DNA of 25,182 bases from Prevotella sp. CAG:485 (GCA_000437495.1 FR897881.1:36413-61594); one strand, 5' to 3'; positions 6,639 to 15,159 are shown, counted from the stretch's first letter. The notes: a model not told the origin generated them from the sequence alone. Numbers and translations: made by a program.

Positions 6639-8278
6639 CAGGGCACGTAGATTTTCAGCGGCTTGGTCAGACGCGTTGAGTAGAGAATGTAAATGCCCTT
6701 GCTCAGCGGAATGAACGTGTCGGGCGTCGGTGCGCTTACCGTAATCACCGCGCGGCCCGAGATGTCGGCCACACTGAGCGAGTAATGACTGCCGCATACC
6801 ACACGCACGCCGCCGGGCACACAGGCCACCTCAAAATCGTCGGCACCCACCTCAGGAGCCGCCAACGTCTTGGCCTTCACCGTGATGACATTGCTGGGCT
6901 GAGACACCTCGCTGCCAACGGCATATTGCACCGAATAAGTCTCGTCGTTGTCGAAAGTGCGGTCGGGGAAGTCGTAATACTCGTCGCTTGTCATATAGCG
7001 GCGCGTTTTCATCTCTCCGTTGACCATATATGTGCGGCTCACAAGGTAATAGTCGGGCGTTACGGCCGGTTTTGTCCAGCGCGCGCGATACGAGCCTTCC
7101 TGCAGATTGTCGGGGTCGAGAGCCGTTACAGGCGCCAGACCCGTTTTCTCAATCACCGTGGCGCTGAGCGACACAGACACCGGCTCCTGCATACCGCCGC
7201 CGCCAATCATCAGCGTGGCGTGAGCCTCGCCCAAATCTTGCGCGTTCACCTTCACCGCCACGTTTGTGCCGCTCATGGCCTCGGCGGCCGATAGAGTGGA
7301 TGAGGCAATGCTGAACTGACTGTTGCCGCTCACCGCCAACGTCAGCGGTGCCGTGAGATGACGACCCTGCACAGGCACCGTTATTGTGGCCGTGTTGCCC
7401 TGCATCACATTGCCGGCCGTGAACGAGGCGCCCTCCGTGGGCTGAAGCAGCTCAGGCTCGCCCGGAGTGTCATCGAGCACAAACGGCATATTCTTCTTGT
7501 CGCCCCAGATGTAAGAGGCCAGATGAGGCAGGTCGATGAACGGATTGCGGTTTTTCTGAATAGAGTATATGGCCTCGTTGCGGTTTATCTCCTTGTCGCT
7601 CACCGGGTCGAGCGCGTTCCAGTCGAGCAGCAGATCCACAGCCCAGCTCTGGAACATGGGGTATTTCTGCCCCTGCACATACATCCAGTCGAAGCGCGAG
7701 CCCCAGCTCATATCCTCGTAGCAGGTGAACATATACATGAACACACGGGCGAAGTCCCCCTTGTATTCGTCGCAAGGCTCATAGACATTCGCCGAGCCTC
7801 CGCCGGTGCCCCCGGTCGGTTTGCCCACCGTGGTTACGCCGTTGGTCCACGTTACCGTGCCTACCTTGCCGAGCGGGAAATTACCCTTGCGACTGTTGGC
7901 CGTGGCGTTGCTGGGGTTGAGGTGATGGATATCCTTGTACGCGTCGTTCTTGGTGCCCTCCCACCACGAGTTGGCCACCGAGTGCTCGATGTTGAGGCCG
8001 CCGTGGCCGCTGGACACGAGTACCAGCTCGTTGGAGTACATATCCCACCAGTAGTTCTTGCCGTTCACCACCTTCACGTCCGTTTTTTTGAACGCGTTCC
8101 AGGTGTCGTCGCCATAGCTGATGACAGTGTGTTTGCGTATCACGTCGTGGGCGGCCGTTTTCAGGCTGCCCTGATTCTTGCCCACCAGAGAGTTGTAGTA
8201 ACCTTGCGGGTAATCGGCCCTTATCTGCGTGGCGCAGACAAGCAAAGCCGCGAGAATGGAGAATTTAAAGTAGTTCAT
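6638..8278 (-). CDS. Secreted endonuclease I family nuclease with T9SS-like tail
   Basis: A 546-residue non-specific nuclease of the endonuclease I (EndA, beta-beta-alpha metal) family. A signal peptide (MNYFKFSILAALLVCATQIRA, cleaved near residue 21) is followed by the nuclease domain to about residue 250. It carries LNIEHSVANSWW (95-106, His99) and DIHHLNPSNATANSRKGNFP (116-135), the catalytic and metal-binding signatures. Then come beta-rich repeats, one Ig/Fn3-like (near 395-470), and a C-terminal sorting-like domain ending SKGIYILYS...KPLKIYVP. It probably acts at the surface or outside the cell, degrading DNA or RNA for nutrients. The promoter region upstream carries a perfect inverted repeat (8284-8325). 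The stop overlaps the HAD start by one base. Confidence 0.9.
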   Translation of the reverse strand: MNYFKFSILAALLVCATQIRADYPQGYYNSLVGKNQGSLKTAAHDVIRKHTVISYGDDTWNAFKKTDVKVVNGKNYWWDMYSNELVLVSSGHGGLNIEHSVANSWWEGTKNDAYKDIHHLNPSNATANSRKGNFPLGKVGTVTWTNGVTTVGKPTGGTGGGSANVYEPCDEYKGDFARVFMYMFTCYEDMSWGSRFDWMYVQGQKYPMFQSWAVDLLLDWNALDPVSDKEINRNEAIYSIQKNRNPFIDLPHLASYIWGDKKNMPFVLDDTPGEPELLQPTEGASFTAGNVMQGNTATITVPVQGRHLTAPLTLAVSGNSQFSIASSTLSAAEAMSGTNVAVKVNAQDLGEAHATLMIGGGGMQEPVSVSLSATVIEKTGLAPVTALDPDNLQEGSYRARWTKPAVTPDYYLVSRTYMVNGEMKTRRYMTSDEYYDFPDRTFDNDETYSVQYAVGSEVSQPSNVITVKAKTLAAPEVGADDFEVACVPGGVRVVCGSHYSLSVADISGRAVITVSAPTPDTFIPLSKGIYILYSTRLTKPLKIYVP

Positions 8279-8283
8279 AGCTT

Positions 8284-8325
8284 ATCGGGCTGCAAAGTTA
8301 CGAAAAAATCTCTTTGCAGCCCGAT
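8284..8325 (-). promoter_or_regulatory. Promoter region with perfect 14-bp inverted repeat before the endonuclease gene
   Basis: ATCGGGCTGCAAAG (8284-8297) and CTTTGCAGCCCGAT (8312-8325) are perfect inverted repeats 14 nt apart. On the minus strand a -7 box TAACTTTG (8300-8293) overlaps one arm and would start transcription a few bases before the ATG at 8278. No TTG lies at the right distance for a -33 box. The repeat could be an operator or an RNA hairpin. No U tract follows it on either strand. Confidence 0.55.
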
Positions 8326-8353
8326 ATTAGTATCAAAAAAGATTACCTTTTTT

Positions 8354-8370
8354 CAGAATAAATTTTTCTG
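8354..8370. terminator. Weak AT-rich hairpin after the 105-residue gene
   Basis: CAGAA (8354-8358) and TTCTG (8366-8370) form a 5-bp stem flanked by T/A runs on both sides, just past the stop of the gene at 8372-8689. It may act as a weak terminator in either direction. The stem is short and poor in GC. Confidence 0.3.
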
Positions 8371-8371
8371 T

Positions 8372-8689
8372 TTATTTTGCGTCGGGGTCCACGTTGCTCC
8401 AAGGGGCATTGACATTGAGCTCGCCGATGCTCATGCGCACGGCTATCTCCTTGCGCAGCATGTGCAGAATACGCGGATAGACATCACTGTGCAGCTCCTG
8501 GTAAGCACCGTAACGCGCCGGGTCGGTGATTGTTTCCACCTCAGGGTGGGGGAGAGCGTCAGCGGGCAGCGACGGGAAGATTTCCTTCAGGTCGCGGTGC
8601 AGATTCTCCGTCATGCTGTCTATGAGATGTTTGTCGGCAGTGGTATATTCAACGCCTTCGCCAAAGCGAACCAAGTATTTGTCAGTCAT
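8372..8689 (-). CDS. Conserved-looking hypothetical protein, 105 residues
   Basis: Not recognised. The product is acidic, soluble and without a signal peptide or membrane segment (MTDKYLVRFG at the start, NVNAPWSNVD near the end), rich in predicted helix in the middle (HLIDSMTENLHRDLKEIF, YPRILHMLRKEIAVRM). It lies 37 nt after queG and in the same direction, so it may be co-transcribed with it. It ends before the endonuclease promoter region. Codon use matches its neighbours and the ATG is clear, which supports a real gene. No function can be proposed. Confidence 0.75.
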   Translation of the reverse strand: MTDKYLVRFGEGVEYTTADKHLIDSMTENLHRDLKEIFPSLPADALPHPEVETITDPARYGAYQELHSDVYPRILHMLRKEIAVRMSIGELNVNAPWSNVDPDAK

Positions 8690-8698
8690 AGTGATTCA

Positions 8699-8725
8699 GT
8701 GTTTTTCATCTTTATGGAAAAACAC
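8699..8725 (-). other. Hairpin between queG and the 105-residue gene
   Basis: GTGTTTTTCAT (8699-8709) pairs with ATGGAAAAACAC (8714-8725) with one bulged base and a CTTT loop. No U tract follows on the minus strand, so this is more likely an intercistronic RNA hairpin than a terminator. Confidence 0.4.
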
Positions 8726-8726
8726 C

Positions 8727-9653
8727 TCACTTGGCGTCAAGGTTCAGCCTTGCGTTGCGGCGCAGCGCGTCCTTTCCCGGGCGCCTGAGCGCCGTTCCGG
8801 CCGTGAAAGCCTCCAACTCCGCATCAGTCATGTTCAGAATTTGGCCGGCCGACAGATTCATCAGCTCCTCGCGAGGCCGGAAATCGGCAATCACCGGCAC
8901 CTCCTCATCAATCGGCAGCGGACAGGCCGCCAGACAGCGGTCGCAGCCGAGGATGGGAAACCGCACCCCCGGCGGCGGCGTTACCTCCCCCTTCTCCTCA
9001 ATGCTCAGATAGCTGAGACAGCGGCGGGCGTCGAGAGCGCCGTCGGCCTTCACCGCCCCGGCAGGACAGGCCGCCACACACCGTCCGCAGCCACGGCACA
9101 CCGGCAATTCCTCCTGATTGGCGGCGAACCAAGGCTTTAGGCCTGTCAGGTCGCACGAAGTCAGAATCTCGCACAGGAAGCAATAAGGCCCGCATCCGGG
9201 CACCAGCGCCATACCGTTCATGCCGTAGGATGCGATGCCGCATTTCACGGCCCAGAAGCGTTCGGCCACAGGTGCCGAATCCACCGTTATGCGTGCCTTG
9301 TGCCCTGATGTCTCCAAAAGGCTCACAATTGGCTTCAGACGGCTTTTCAGAGCGTTGTGGTAGTTGCGTCCCAAAGCGTACGCAGCCACCGGCAGAGAGG
9401 CTCTGTGGGGCTTCTGAAAGCGAAAGGCAATGCTGATTACCGTGGCCGCCTCCTCAAGCACATTCTGCGGCCGACAGCGCAGCGCGGCGTGCCGCTCCAG
9501 ATACGTCATCCCGGCATGATTCCCCCCGGCCAGCCAGCGGCGGAAACGCTCGTCGGCAGCTGCGGGGAGGCTCTCGGCCGCCGCGAACCCGAACGCCGCG
9601 CAGCCGCTGTTGCGTAGCGCCTCACTCACCCGCGCTCCAAGCGTTGTTTCCAT
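8727..9653 (-). CDS. queG: Epoxyqueuosine reductase QueG
   Basis: Cobalamin- and iron-sulfur-dependent enzyme that reduces epoxyqueuosine to queuosine in the wobble position of tRNAs for Asp, Asn, His and Tyr. The 308 residues include the QueG domain motif VDSAPVAER (124-132, catalytic Asp) and eight cysteines for two 4Fe-4S clusters: CRGCGRCVAACP (186-197), RRCLSYLSIEEKG (211-222) and GCDRCLAACP (236-245). It lacks the C-terminal HEAT-like extension of the longer (about 380-residue) versions, as is common in Bacteroidota. It sits 11 nt after the ribonuclease H gene in the same direction. No other queuosine gene lies in the window. Confidence 0.95.
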   Translation of the reverse strand: METTLGARVSEALRNSGCAAFGFAAAESLPAAADERFRRWLAGGNHAGMTYLERHAALRCRPQNVLEEAATVISIAFRFQKPHRASLPVAAYALGRNYHNALKSRLKPIVSLLETSGHKARITVDSAPVAERFWAVKCGIASYGMNGMALVPGCGPYCFLCEILTSCDLTGLKPWFAANQEELPVCRGCGRCVAACPAGAVKADGALDARRCLSYLSIEEKGEVTPPPGVRFPILGCDRCLAACPLPIDEEVPVIADFRPREELMNLSAGQILNMTDAELEAFTAGTALRRPGKDALRRNARLNLDAK

Positions 9654-9664
9654 AGCTGAGGCGC

Positions 9665-10324
9665 CTATTTACGGCCGAAGTCCGCGGGTATCTCGCCCCA
9701 CTCCTCCGTGTTCCATTTCATCACCCTGTTGGGCCAGGTGTTGCTCTGCACCCACGCGTCGGCGCGCGCCAACAGTCGCATCACCGTGGCATTCTCGGCT
9801 GTGGGCTTCAGCTGCGACCGGTGTCCGCGCCTGTGCAGCCAGCTCAGCGCCGTGCGCGAGTCGGAGTAGACGGGCCGCGTGCTCTCCTGCTGTTTGCACA
9901 GTGCCAACACATGCACCAGGGCCAGATACTCGCCTATGTTGTTTGTGGCATGACTCAACGGACCCACATGGAAAATCTCCTCTCCCGTGGCCAAATCCAC
10001 GCCGCGATACTCCATCGTGCCGGGATTGCCGCTGCAGGCCGCATCCACGGCAATGGCGGTTTTGTCCACCTCCGGAATGTTCTTCCATGCCTGCTCAGGC
10101 TGTTCCTTGCGGTGCTGGCGGGCCTGAAGCAGCAAATCGGCCACCGCCTGCAGCTCGTCGGCCGAACCGCGACGGAAGGCTGCCGTGGCCTCTTTCAGCG
10201 AACTGAACGACTTATACCTGGCGCCTTTGAAATGCTCTATCTGCGCGCGGCACTCATCCCAGCTCAGATAGATGCCCGGCTGAAGACCCTCCCATACCAC
10301 ATAATATTTCTGCTTTCTGGCCAT
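9665..10324 (-). CDS. rnhA: Ribonuclease HI with N-terminal hybrid-binding domain
   Basis: Degrades the RNA strand of RNA-DNA hybrids (R-loops, primers). Residues 1-52 (KYYVVWEGLQPGIYLSWDEC, FKGARYKSF, EATAAF) form the eukaryote-like RNase H1/viroplasmin hybrid-binding domain. Residues about 88-219 form the catalytic domain, with the DEDD carboxylates visible as Asp94 (AVDAAC), Glu132 (GEYLAL), Asp155 (YSDSRTALSW) and Asp215 (PADFGRK). The 219 residues match the Bacteroidota two-domain form. It lies 15 nt after the alkaline phosphatase gene and 11 nt before queG, probably in one transcript. Confidence 0.95.
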   Translation of the reverse strand: MARKQKYYVVWEGLQPGIYLSWDECRAQIEHFKGARYKSFSSLKEATAAFRRGSADELQAVADLLLQARQHRKEQPEQAWKNIPEVDKTAIAVDAACSGNPGTMEYRGVDLATGEEIFHVGPLSHATNNIGEYLALVHVLALCKQQESTRPVYSDSRTALSWLHRRGHRSQLKPTAENATVMRLLARADAWVQSNTWPNRVMKWNTEEWGEIPADFGRK

Positions 10325-10339
10325 TCTGCCACCTTGGGG

Positions 10340-11797
10340 TCACGGATTCTTATGCTTGCCGTCTTTCTCGCCAAAGGTATAGGGCAGGGGTTTTTTGGCG
10401 CCCGTAATCTTGTAGATAAGCTCCACAATGTCGGTGTTGTTGAGGTTATGGCCGAAGTTTTCGGCGCCTGCACCCACGGCATACACCGGCACGAAATTAC
10501 CCGTATGGTTGGAGGTTGTCCAGCCAATACCCATCTTTATGTTGAGCAGGTCGAACACCTGCACTGCATACTGGTTGAAATCGTTGTAGAGCGTTTTCTC
10601 GTCGCGGCCGCGGCCCTGATGGAAAATTTTCTCAAAGTCCTGCTTGAGCTGTTCCTCCTGTTCGGCGGTGATGTCGACCTTGCCGAAGAAACCCAGATTC
10701 TCCTGCATGAAAGTGCGCATCATGGGCCAGGTAAAGGCGGCGCCCTCCTTGCAACGAGCTTTGCAATAATCGCTGAAACGGTCTTTCGATATGCGCTGGA
10801 AGTCGGCCAAGCTGAGGTTCGGCTTGCGGTTCTCCTTGCGGCCCAGCGCCATGCCGCCCGTGTCGTGGTCTGCCGTTACAATAATCAGCGTCTCGTCGGG
10901 GTGCTGCAGATAGAACTGATAGGCAATGTCAATGGATTTCTGGAAATTGAGAATCTCCTTTATCACCGCGCCACCGTCGTTGGCGTGTGCTGCCCAGTCA
11001 ATGTTTCCGGCCTCAATCATCAGGAAGAAGCCCGGATGCACCGAGTCGAGGCGGTTGTAGAGCTGATTGAGTCCGGCGGCGGTTATCTGCTCCAGCGTCA
11101 GTGCGCCCGGAATAGAGTCGATGGTGTAACCCACCTGGTCGCCCTGCGGCTTCTCGGCCAGCAGAATAGCTTTGTAGGGCGACGTCTTCAGCGTGGCTAA
11201 GGAGTCGGCGTTGTTGGTCAGCGTGAAGCCCGTCTGGCGCATCAGGTCAAACCATTTCGGGTTCGGCTTGCCGGTTTTGTCGCGGCTGCCCTTGAACACC
11301 GGGGCGCCGAAGAAGGAGAAATGGCTGCGCGCTATCTGCGAGGAGATGTTGTGATATTCCTTGCGGTTGTAGGCGTTGGCGTAGAAGGCTGCCGGCGTGG
11401 CGTCGTCGCCATACACCGAGGTGCCTATGCCCACGCGGTAACGGTTGCGGAACAGGCCGTAAGCCACACTTACCATGCGCGACGAGTCGGGACGAACGGC
11501 CACCATATAGTTGTTGGTCTTTTCGCCGCTCGACAGAGCCGACCCGGCGGCTGCCGAGTCCGTAATGGGGTTGTTGGCCGAATAGGTGCGCACCTGACCG
11601 GCGTAGGGGAAGGTCATCATCAGCAGCGGCGTTTGCGAGCCCAACACATCGCGGTTGTAAGCCTCGGCCGCATTGACATGGCCCATGCCCATGCCGTCGC
11701 CTATGAAATAGAAAATATATTTCACCTTGGGCTGTGCCGTCAGCAGCATAGGCAGCGCGGCAAGCAGCAGCGTAAGAGTTATCTTGAAGCGTTTCAT
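10340..11797 (-). CDS. Secreted alkaline phosphatase (PhoA superfamily)
   Basis: Hydrolyses phosphate monoesters in the periplasm or at the cell surface. A signal peptide (ITLTLLLAALPMLLTAQ) begins the 485 residues. Active-site motifs match PF00245 alkaline phosphatases: FIGDGMG (31-37, metal Asp), ITDSAAAGSALSSG (78-91, Ser81 nucleophile), EAGNIDWAAHAND (metal and phosphate region), VTADHDTGGMALG (metal Asp and His) and SNHTGNFVPVYAVG (metal His). All are present, so the enzyme should be active. It lies 46 nt after pdxB and shows no Pho-box I can recognise. With the endonuclease downstream it could help scavenge phosphate from nucleic acids, though that link is inference. Confidence 0.94.
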   Translation of the reverse strand: MKRFKITLTLLLAALPMLLTAQPKVKYIFYFIGDGMGMGHVNAAEAYNRDVLGSQTPLLMMTFPYAGQVRTYSANNPITDSAAAGSALSSGEKTNNYMVAVRPDSSRMVSVAYGLFRNRYRVGIGTSVYGDDATPAAFYANAYNRKEYHNISSQIARSHFSFFGAPVFKGSRDKTGKPNPKWFDLMRQTGFTLTNNADSLATLKTSPYKAILLAEKPQGDQVGYTIDSIPGALTLEQITAAGLNQLYNRLDSVHPGFFLMIEAGNIDWAAHANDGGAVIKEILNFQKSIDIAYQFYLQHPDETLIIVTADHDTGGMALGRKENRKPNLSLADFQRISKDRFSDYCKARCKEGAAFTWPMMRTFMQENLGFFGKVDITAEQEEQLKQDFEKIFHQGRGRDEKTLYNDFNQYAVQVFDLLNIKMGIGWTTSNHTGNFVPVYAVGAGAENFGHNLNNTDIVELIYKITGAKKPLPYTFGEKDGKHKNP

Positions 11798-11843
11798 TAT
11801 ATCGTCTTTTTTTACGGGTTTGAGTCAGTAATAAGAGAGCTTG

Positions 11844-12860
11844 TCAGAGCGTTTCCTCGCGAAGCACGTATGCGGCCCTCATCCGGTCGAATTCTTCGGG
11901 GTTTGCGCGCAGCTGAGCCGCCAGCGGCGCCGGGTCGAAGTCGGCCATCAGGCGCTCGGGCGTCAGCACAGCCGGCGGAGTGTAGTCGGGCGCCAGCCCG
12001 GTGAGGTCGGCGCTGAAGCCGAAGAAATCGCCCAAAGCCTTGAGCGCCATGCGCGTGGCACGCTGTTTCCCCTGACGCGAATATCCGGCTATGTGATACG
12101 TGGCCACATCGGCCAAGGCAAGCATTTCGCGGTCAATGTGCGGCTCACCCTCCCAGCAGTCAATGGCGGCGCGTATGCGTCTGTCGCGCAGCGCCGGCAA
12201 CAGAGCCGCGTTGCTGCTCACCGGACCGCGCGCCGCATTCACTATCAGAGTGCCCGGACGCATGGCCGCCACAATCTCCTCGTCGATGAGATGATGCGTG
12301 GCATGGTTTCCGGTGCGCGTGTGGGGCGTGTGCAGCGTCATCACGTCGCACCACGCAGCCAGCTCCTTCAGCGGCATATAGGATAGCTCGGGGCGCCGTC
12401 CCGACTCCTGCAGCGGGGGGTCGCTGACCCTTACCTCGGCACCTAAGCGCCGACCCCAGTCGGCCACTATGGAGCCTACATTGCCGTGGCCCACAACACC
12501 TATCTTCAGTCCTTCGGGCCGGTAGCCGAGGTGAAACACCGCTGCCCACACATACTGCGCCACAGCCGGCGCGTTGCACCCCGGCGCGTTGCGGGTCTCT
12601 ATGCCGTGAGCATGACACCACGGCAGGTCAAACTGATCCATGCCTATGGTGGCGGTGGCTATGAAGCGCACGCGCGAGCCCTGCAGCAACGGCGCTCCGC
12701 AGCGTGTGCGGGTGCGTATCATCAGAGCGTCGGCGTCGCGAACGCTGTCGGCGGTGAACTCGTCCTGACTGAGCAGCCGCACACGGGCATACGGACTCAG
12801 ACGGTCGTCGAGATAGGGTATGTCGCTGTCAACACATATCAGCGGCTTAGGTCTATCCAT
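11844..12860 (-). CDS. pdxB: 4-phosphoerythronate dehydrogenase PdxB
   Basis: Oxidises 4-phospho-D-erythronate in the DXP-independent branch of pyridoxal phosphate synthesis. It belongs to the D-2-hydroxyacid dehydrogenase family: ICVDSDIPYL at the start, Rossmann motif GVVGHGNVGSIV, NAARGP (catalytic Arg), DCWEGEP (catalytic Glu) and YHIAGYSRQGK (catalytic His), the last three as in PdxB. The start is taken as the ATG at 12860 (MDRPKPLICV), which overlaps the upstream membrane-protein gene by 22 nt. A start at 12908 adds residues without homology. At 338 residues it is shorter than the E. coli protein (378), mainly at the C-terminal dimerisation part. Co-directional with purD upstream; translation is probably coupled through the overlap. 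Confidence 0.93.
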   Translation of the reverse strand: MDRPKPLICVDSDIPYLDDRLSPYARVRLLSQDEFTADSVRDADALMIRTRTRCGAPLLQGSRVRFIATATIGMDQFDLPWCHAHGIETRNAPGCNAPAVAQYVWAAVFHLGYRPEGLKIGVVGHGNVGSIVADWGRRLGAEVRVSDPPLQESGRRPELSYMPLKELAAWCDVMTLHTPHTRTGNHATHHLIDEEIVAAMRPGTLIVNAARGPVSSNAALLPALRDRRIRAAIDCWEGEPHIDREMLALADVATYHIAGYSRQGKQRATRMALKALGDFFGFSADLTGLAPDYTPPAVLTPERLMADFDPAPLAAQLRANPEEFDRMRAAYVLREETL

Positions 12861-13837
12861 TGGTATATCGAGGTTAGGTTGACAAATATGGCGAAGAGAG
12901 CGAAGCACCAGAAGATTACGGTGTTGTATTTTTTACGTTCAAAGGCATTGAGGTATCCGGCCTCAAAGCCCGTGAAGAGACATATCGACAGGAAGTATAC
13001 GGTGAAGTTTTCCCAGTCAATCAGACTCAGCAGCAGGCAGCAGAGGGCAGGCAGCGTCAGAGCGGTGTTGAAGGCGCGTATTGCCGTCGGGGCGGTGCGC
13101 ATCGACACCGCGTTGCGCAGCGCCATCATCAGTCCCGCGAAGGCCGTGAGAGCCGTGGCGGCAATCACCCAAATCATTTCGCTGCCCGGCAGCGACGCCT
13201 GCCAGATGACGCCCGCCACCGGCACACGCAGAGCGCTCAGCGGCACTATGCCAAGGCCCAAGACTATCCAGTAAGGGGCAACCATTCCCAGCAGAAGAGC
13301 CGGGAAGCCGCGCAGTCCGAAGGTCTTCAGCACCGCCGCCGCACAGCCGTAAATCACTATGAAGAAGAGGAAGGAATAGTGAAACATGCTGCCTATGGAG
13401 AAGATGGTGCCGATGAGGAAGATGGGCGTTACGCTCACCTTGCTGCGGTCGTACTGGCCGAAGAGCAACTGCAGGCTCAGCACGTTGGCCAACAGCAGCA
13501 GCGAGGAGCTGTTGAGGCGTGTGAGCAGCGCCGGAACGGCACATGCCGACACCAACAGCACGGCGGCGAAAATCACCGACGTGTCGGGTATGAAGTTGAA
13601 ACGTCTGTTGAGAGTTACGCAGAGCAGGGCGCTCAGAATCACTGCCATGCCGTTGAGCAGGAAGCTGCCCCACGGTGTCAGCGGCCATTGCTGCGGCGGA
13701 GGCAGACAGATGCCTGTCTGTGCGGTTGCCGGCGGCAGAGGACCCTGCAGAAAGGCCAACAGAGCCAGCGCCACAAACATACAGCCTGCGAGCAACAGAG
13801 TGCCGTTGCCCCCCATGTCCGACGTTCGGTTTCTCAT
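12839..13837 (-). CDS. Polytopic inner-membrane protein of unknown function
   Basis: Not recognised by name. The 332 residues contain about ten hydrophobic segments (for example TLLLAGCMFVALALLAF, SVIFAAVLLVSACAVPALL, PIFLIGTIFSIGSMFHYSFL, LLLGMVAPYWIVLGLGIVPL, VIFWCFALFAIFVNLTSIY), separated by short polar loops such as NRRFNF and FGQYDRSKVS. The layout recalls Bacteroidota-restricted multi-pass proteins, but I cannot assign a family. It lies 15 nt after purD and overlaps pdxB by 22 nt, so it is part of the transcript. The ATG at 13837 fits the spacing; a start at the ATG of MGGNGTL (seven codons in) is also possible. No transport or enzyme motif is visible. Confidence 0.85.
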   Translation of the reverse strand: MRNRTSDMGGNGTLLLAGCMFVALALLAFLQGPLPPATAQTGICLPPPQQWPLTPWGSFLLNGMAVILSALLCVTLNRRFNFIPDTSVIFAAVLLVSACAVPALLTRLNSSSLLLLANVLSLQLLFGQYDRSKVSVTPIFLIGTIFSIGSMFHYSFLFFIVIYGCAAAVLKTFGLRGFPALLLGMVAPYWIVLGLGIVPLSALRVPVAGVIWQASLPGSEMIWVIAATALTAFAGLMMALRNAVSMRTAPTAIRAFNTALTLPALCCLLLSLIDWENFTVYFLSICLFTGFEAGYLNAFERKKYNTVIFWCFALFAIFVNLTSIYQWIDLSR

Positions 13838-13852
13838 TCCATTATCAGCTCA

Positions 13853-15142
13853 TCATTTGCTCATCATCTGCAGCATATCGCGGCCAATGTCAGCGCGGAA
13901 CCGGGCGCCGTCGAAGCTGACCAGACGAGCCTGTTCAAGCGCATTGCCCACGGCCTGACGCAGGTCGGCGCCAAAGGCCATCGTGGCCAGCACGCGGCCG
14001 CCGGCGGTGTATACCATTCCCGTGTCGGCGTCGCGACGCGTTCCGGCGTGGAACACCACTGCCTCGGCGTCTATCTTGTCGAGACCCGAGATGGGTTTGC
14101 CCGTCTCGTACTTGCCCGGATAACCCTCGCTGACCACCATCACGGCGGCGGCGGCACGTTCATCCACGCGCACCTTCTTCACCGCAAGGGTCTGGTCGGC
14201 TATGCCCTCAAGCAAATCCACCATGTCGGAGGCTATGCGCGGCACCACAACTTCCGTTTCGGGGTCGCCCAGGCGTACGTTGTATTCCACCACCATGGGG
14301 TCGCCATCCACGTTCATCAGGCCGATGAACAGGAAGCCTCGGTAGGGTATCTCCTCCTCTTTGAGTCCGGCCAGCGTGGGGCGCACAATGCGGCGTTCCA
14401 CCTTGTCCATGAAATCGCTGTCGGCGAACGGCACCGGAGAAACGGCGCCCATGCCGCCCGTGTTAAGGCCCGTGTCGCCCTCGCCCACGCGTTTGTAATC
14501 CTTTGCGGCGGGCAGCATTACGTATTCCTCGCCGTCGGTGGCCACGAATACCGAGCATTCCACGCCCGTCATGAACTCTTCAATCACCACTGTTGCCGAT
14601 GCCGAGCCGAAGAGGCCCCCGAGCATGGAGGCGAGCATGGAACGCGCCTCGTCAATGTCGGCGGTGATGAGCACGCCCTTTCCGGCTGCCAATCCGTCGG
14701 CTTTCAGCACGTATGGACCCGGCAGCGATGCCAGGAAGCTGTACCCCTCGTCTATGGTGTCGGCCGTTACGGTCATGAAGCGGGCCGTGGGTATGGCGTG
14801 GCGCGTCATGAACTCCTTGGCAAACTCTTTGCTCCCCTCGAGCATGGCGCCCGCGTGGCCCGGACCTATCACCTTCACCGGCGTGTCGGCGAAATAGTCG
14901 GCTATGCCCTTTACCAGAGGCAACTCGGGCCCTACCATGATCATGTCCACCTCGCGGCTCTGACAGAAATCGGCAATGGCCTCAAAGTCGAGGATATTGA
15001 GGTTTACGGTCTCGCCAAAGGGTGATCCGTTTCCGGGCGCCACGTATAGTTGTTTCAAACGCGGACTTTGCAGCAGTTTCCAGGCTATTGCCGATTCACG
15101 GCCGCCGTTTCCTAACAGCAATATCGTAAGATTCTCTTTCAT
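13853..15142 (-). CDS. purD: Phosphoribosylamine-glycine ligase (GARS)
   Basis: Second step of purine synthesis: joins phosphoribosylamine and glycine with ATP to give GAR. The 429 residues are the normal length. Visible motifs: ILLLGNGGRESAIAWKL (N-terminal domain), the ATP-grasp VLKADGLAAGKGVLI, EEFMTGVECSVF, the GARS signature region GDTGLNTGGMGAVSP, and metal-binding VVEYNVRLGDPETEVVVPR. It starts 80 nt after the RNA methyltransferase gene, with a GC-rich hairpin (15160-15183) in the gap and no promoter seen there, and is followed after 15 nt by the membrane protein. No purine-repressor or PurR-type site is visible. Confidence 0.97.
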   Translation of the reverse strand: MKENLTILLLGNGGRESAIAWKLLQSPRLKQLYVAPGNGSPFGETVNLNILDFEAIADFCQSREVDMIMVGPELPLVKGIADYFADTPVKVIGPGHAGAMLEGSKEFAKEFMTRHAIPTARFMTVTADTIDEGYSFLASLPGPYVLKADGLAAGKGVLITADIDEARSMLASMLGGLFGSASATVVIEEFMTGVECSVFVATDGEEYVMLPAAKDYKRVGEGDTGLNTGGMGAVSPVPFADSDFMDKVERRIVRPTLAGLKEEEIPYRGFLFIGLMNVDGDPMVVEYNVRLGDPETEVVVPRIASDMVDLLEGIADQTLAVKKVRVDERAAAAVMVVSEGYPGKYETGKPISGLDKIDAEAVVFHAGTRRDADTGMVYTAGGRVLATMAFGADLRQAVGNALEQARLVSFDGARFRADIGRDMLQMMSK

Positions 15143-15159
15143 CGGAGTTTTGTCTGCTT

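Noticed and set aside
6639..6797. Longer N-terminus of the HAD phosphatase
   Set aside because: These codons overlap the end of the endonuclease gene and show no HAD homology. The ATG at 6638 in a TGATG overlap is the better start.
8372..8725. Small toxin-antitoxin pair
   Set aside because: Only one short gene is present, with no toxin or antitoxin motif and no partner.
7358..8788. 476-codon open frame on the plus strand
   Set aside because: It runs antisense to the endonuclease I gene, which has clear catalytic motifs and a signal peptide. The His/Arg/Val-rich product is typical of a shadow frame in GC-rich DNA.
13379..15025. 548-codon open frame on the plus strand
   Set aside because: Antisense to purD and the membrane-protein gene; its composition (His, Gln and Arg rich) has no family resemblance.
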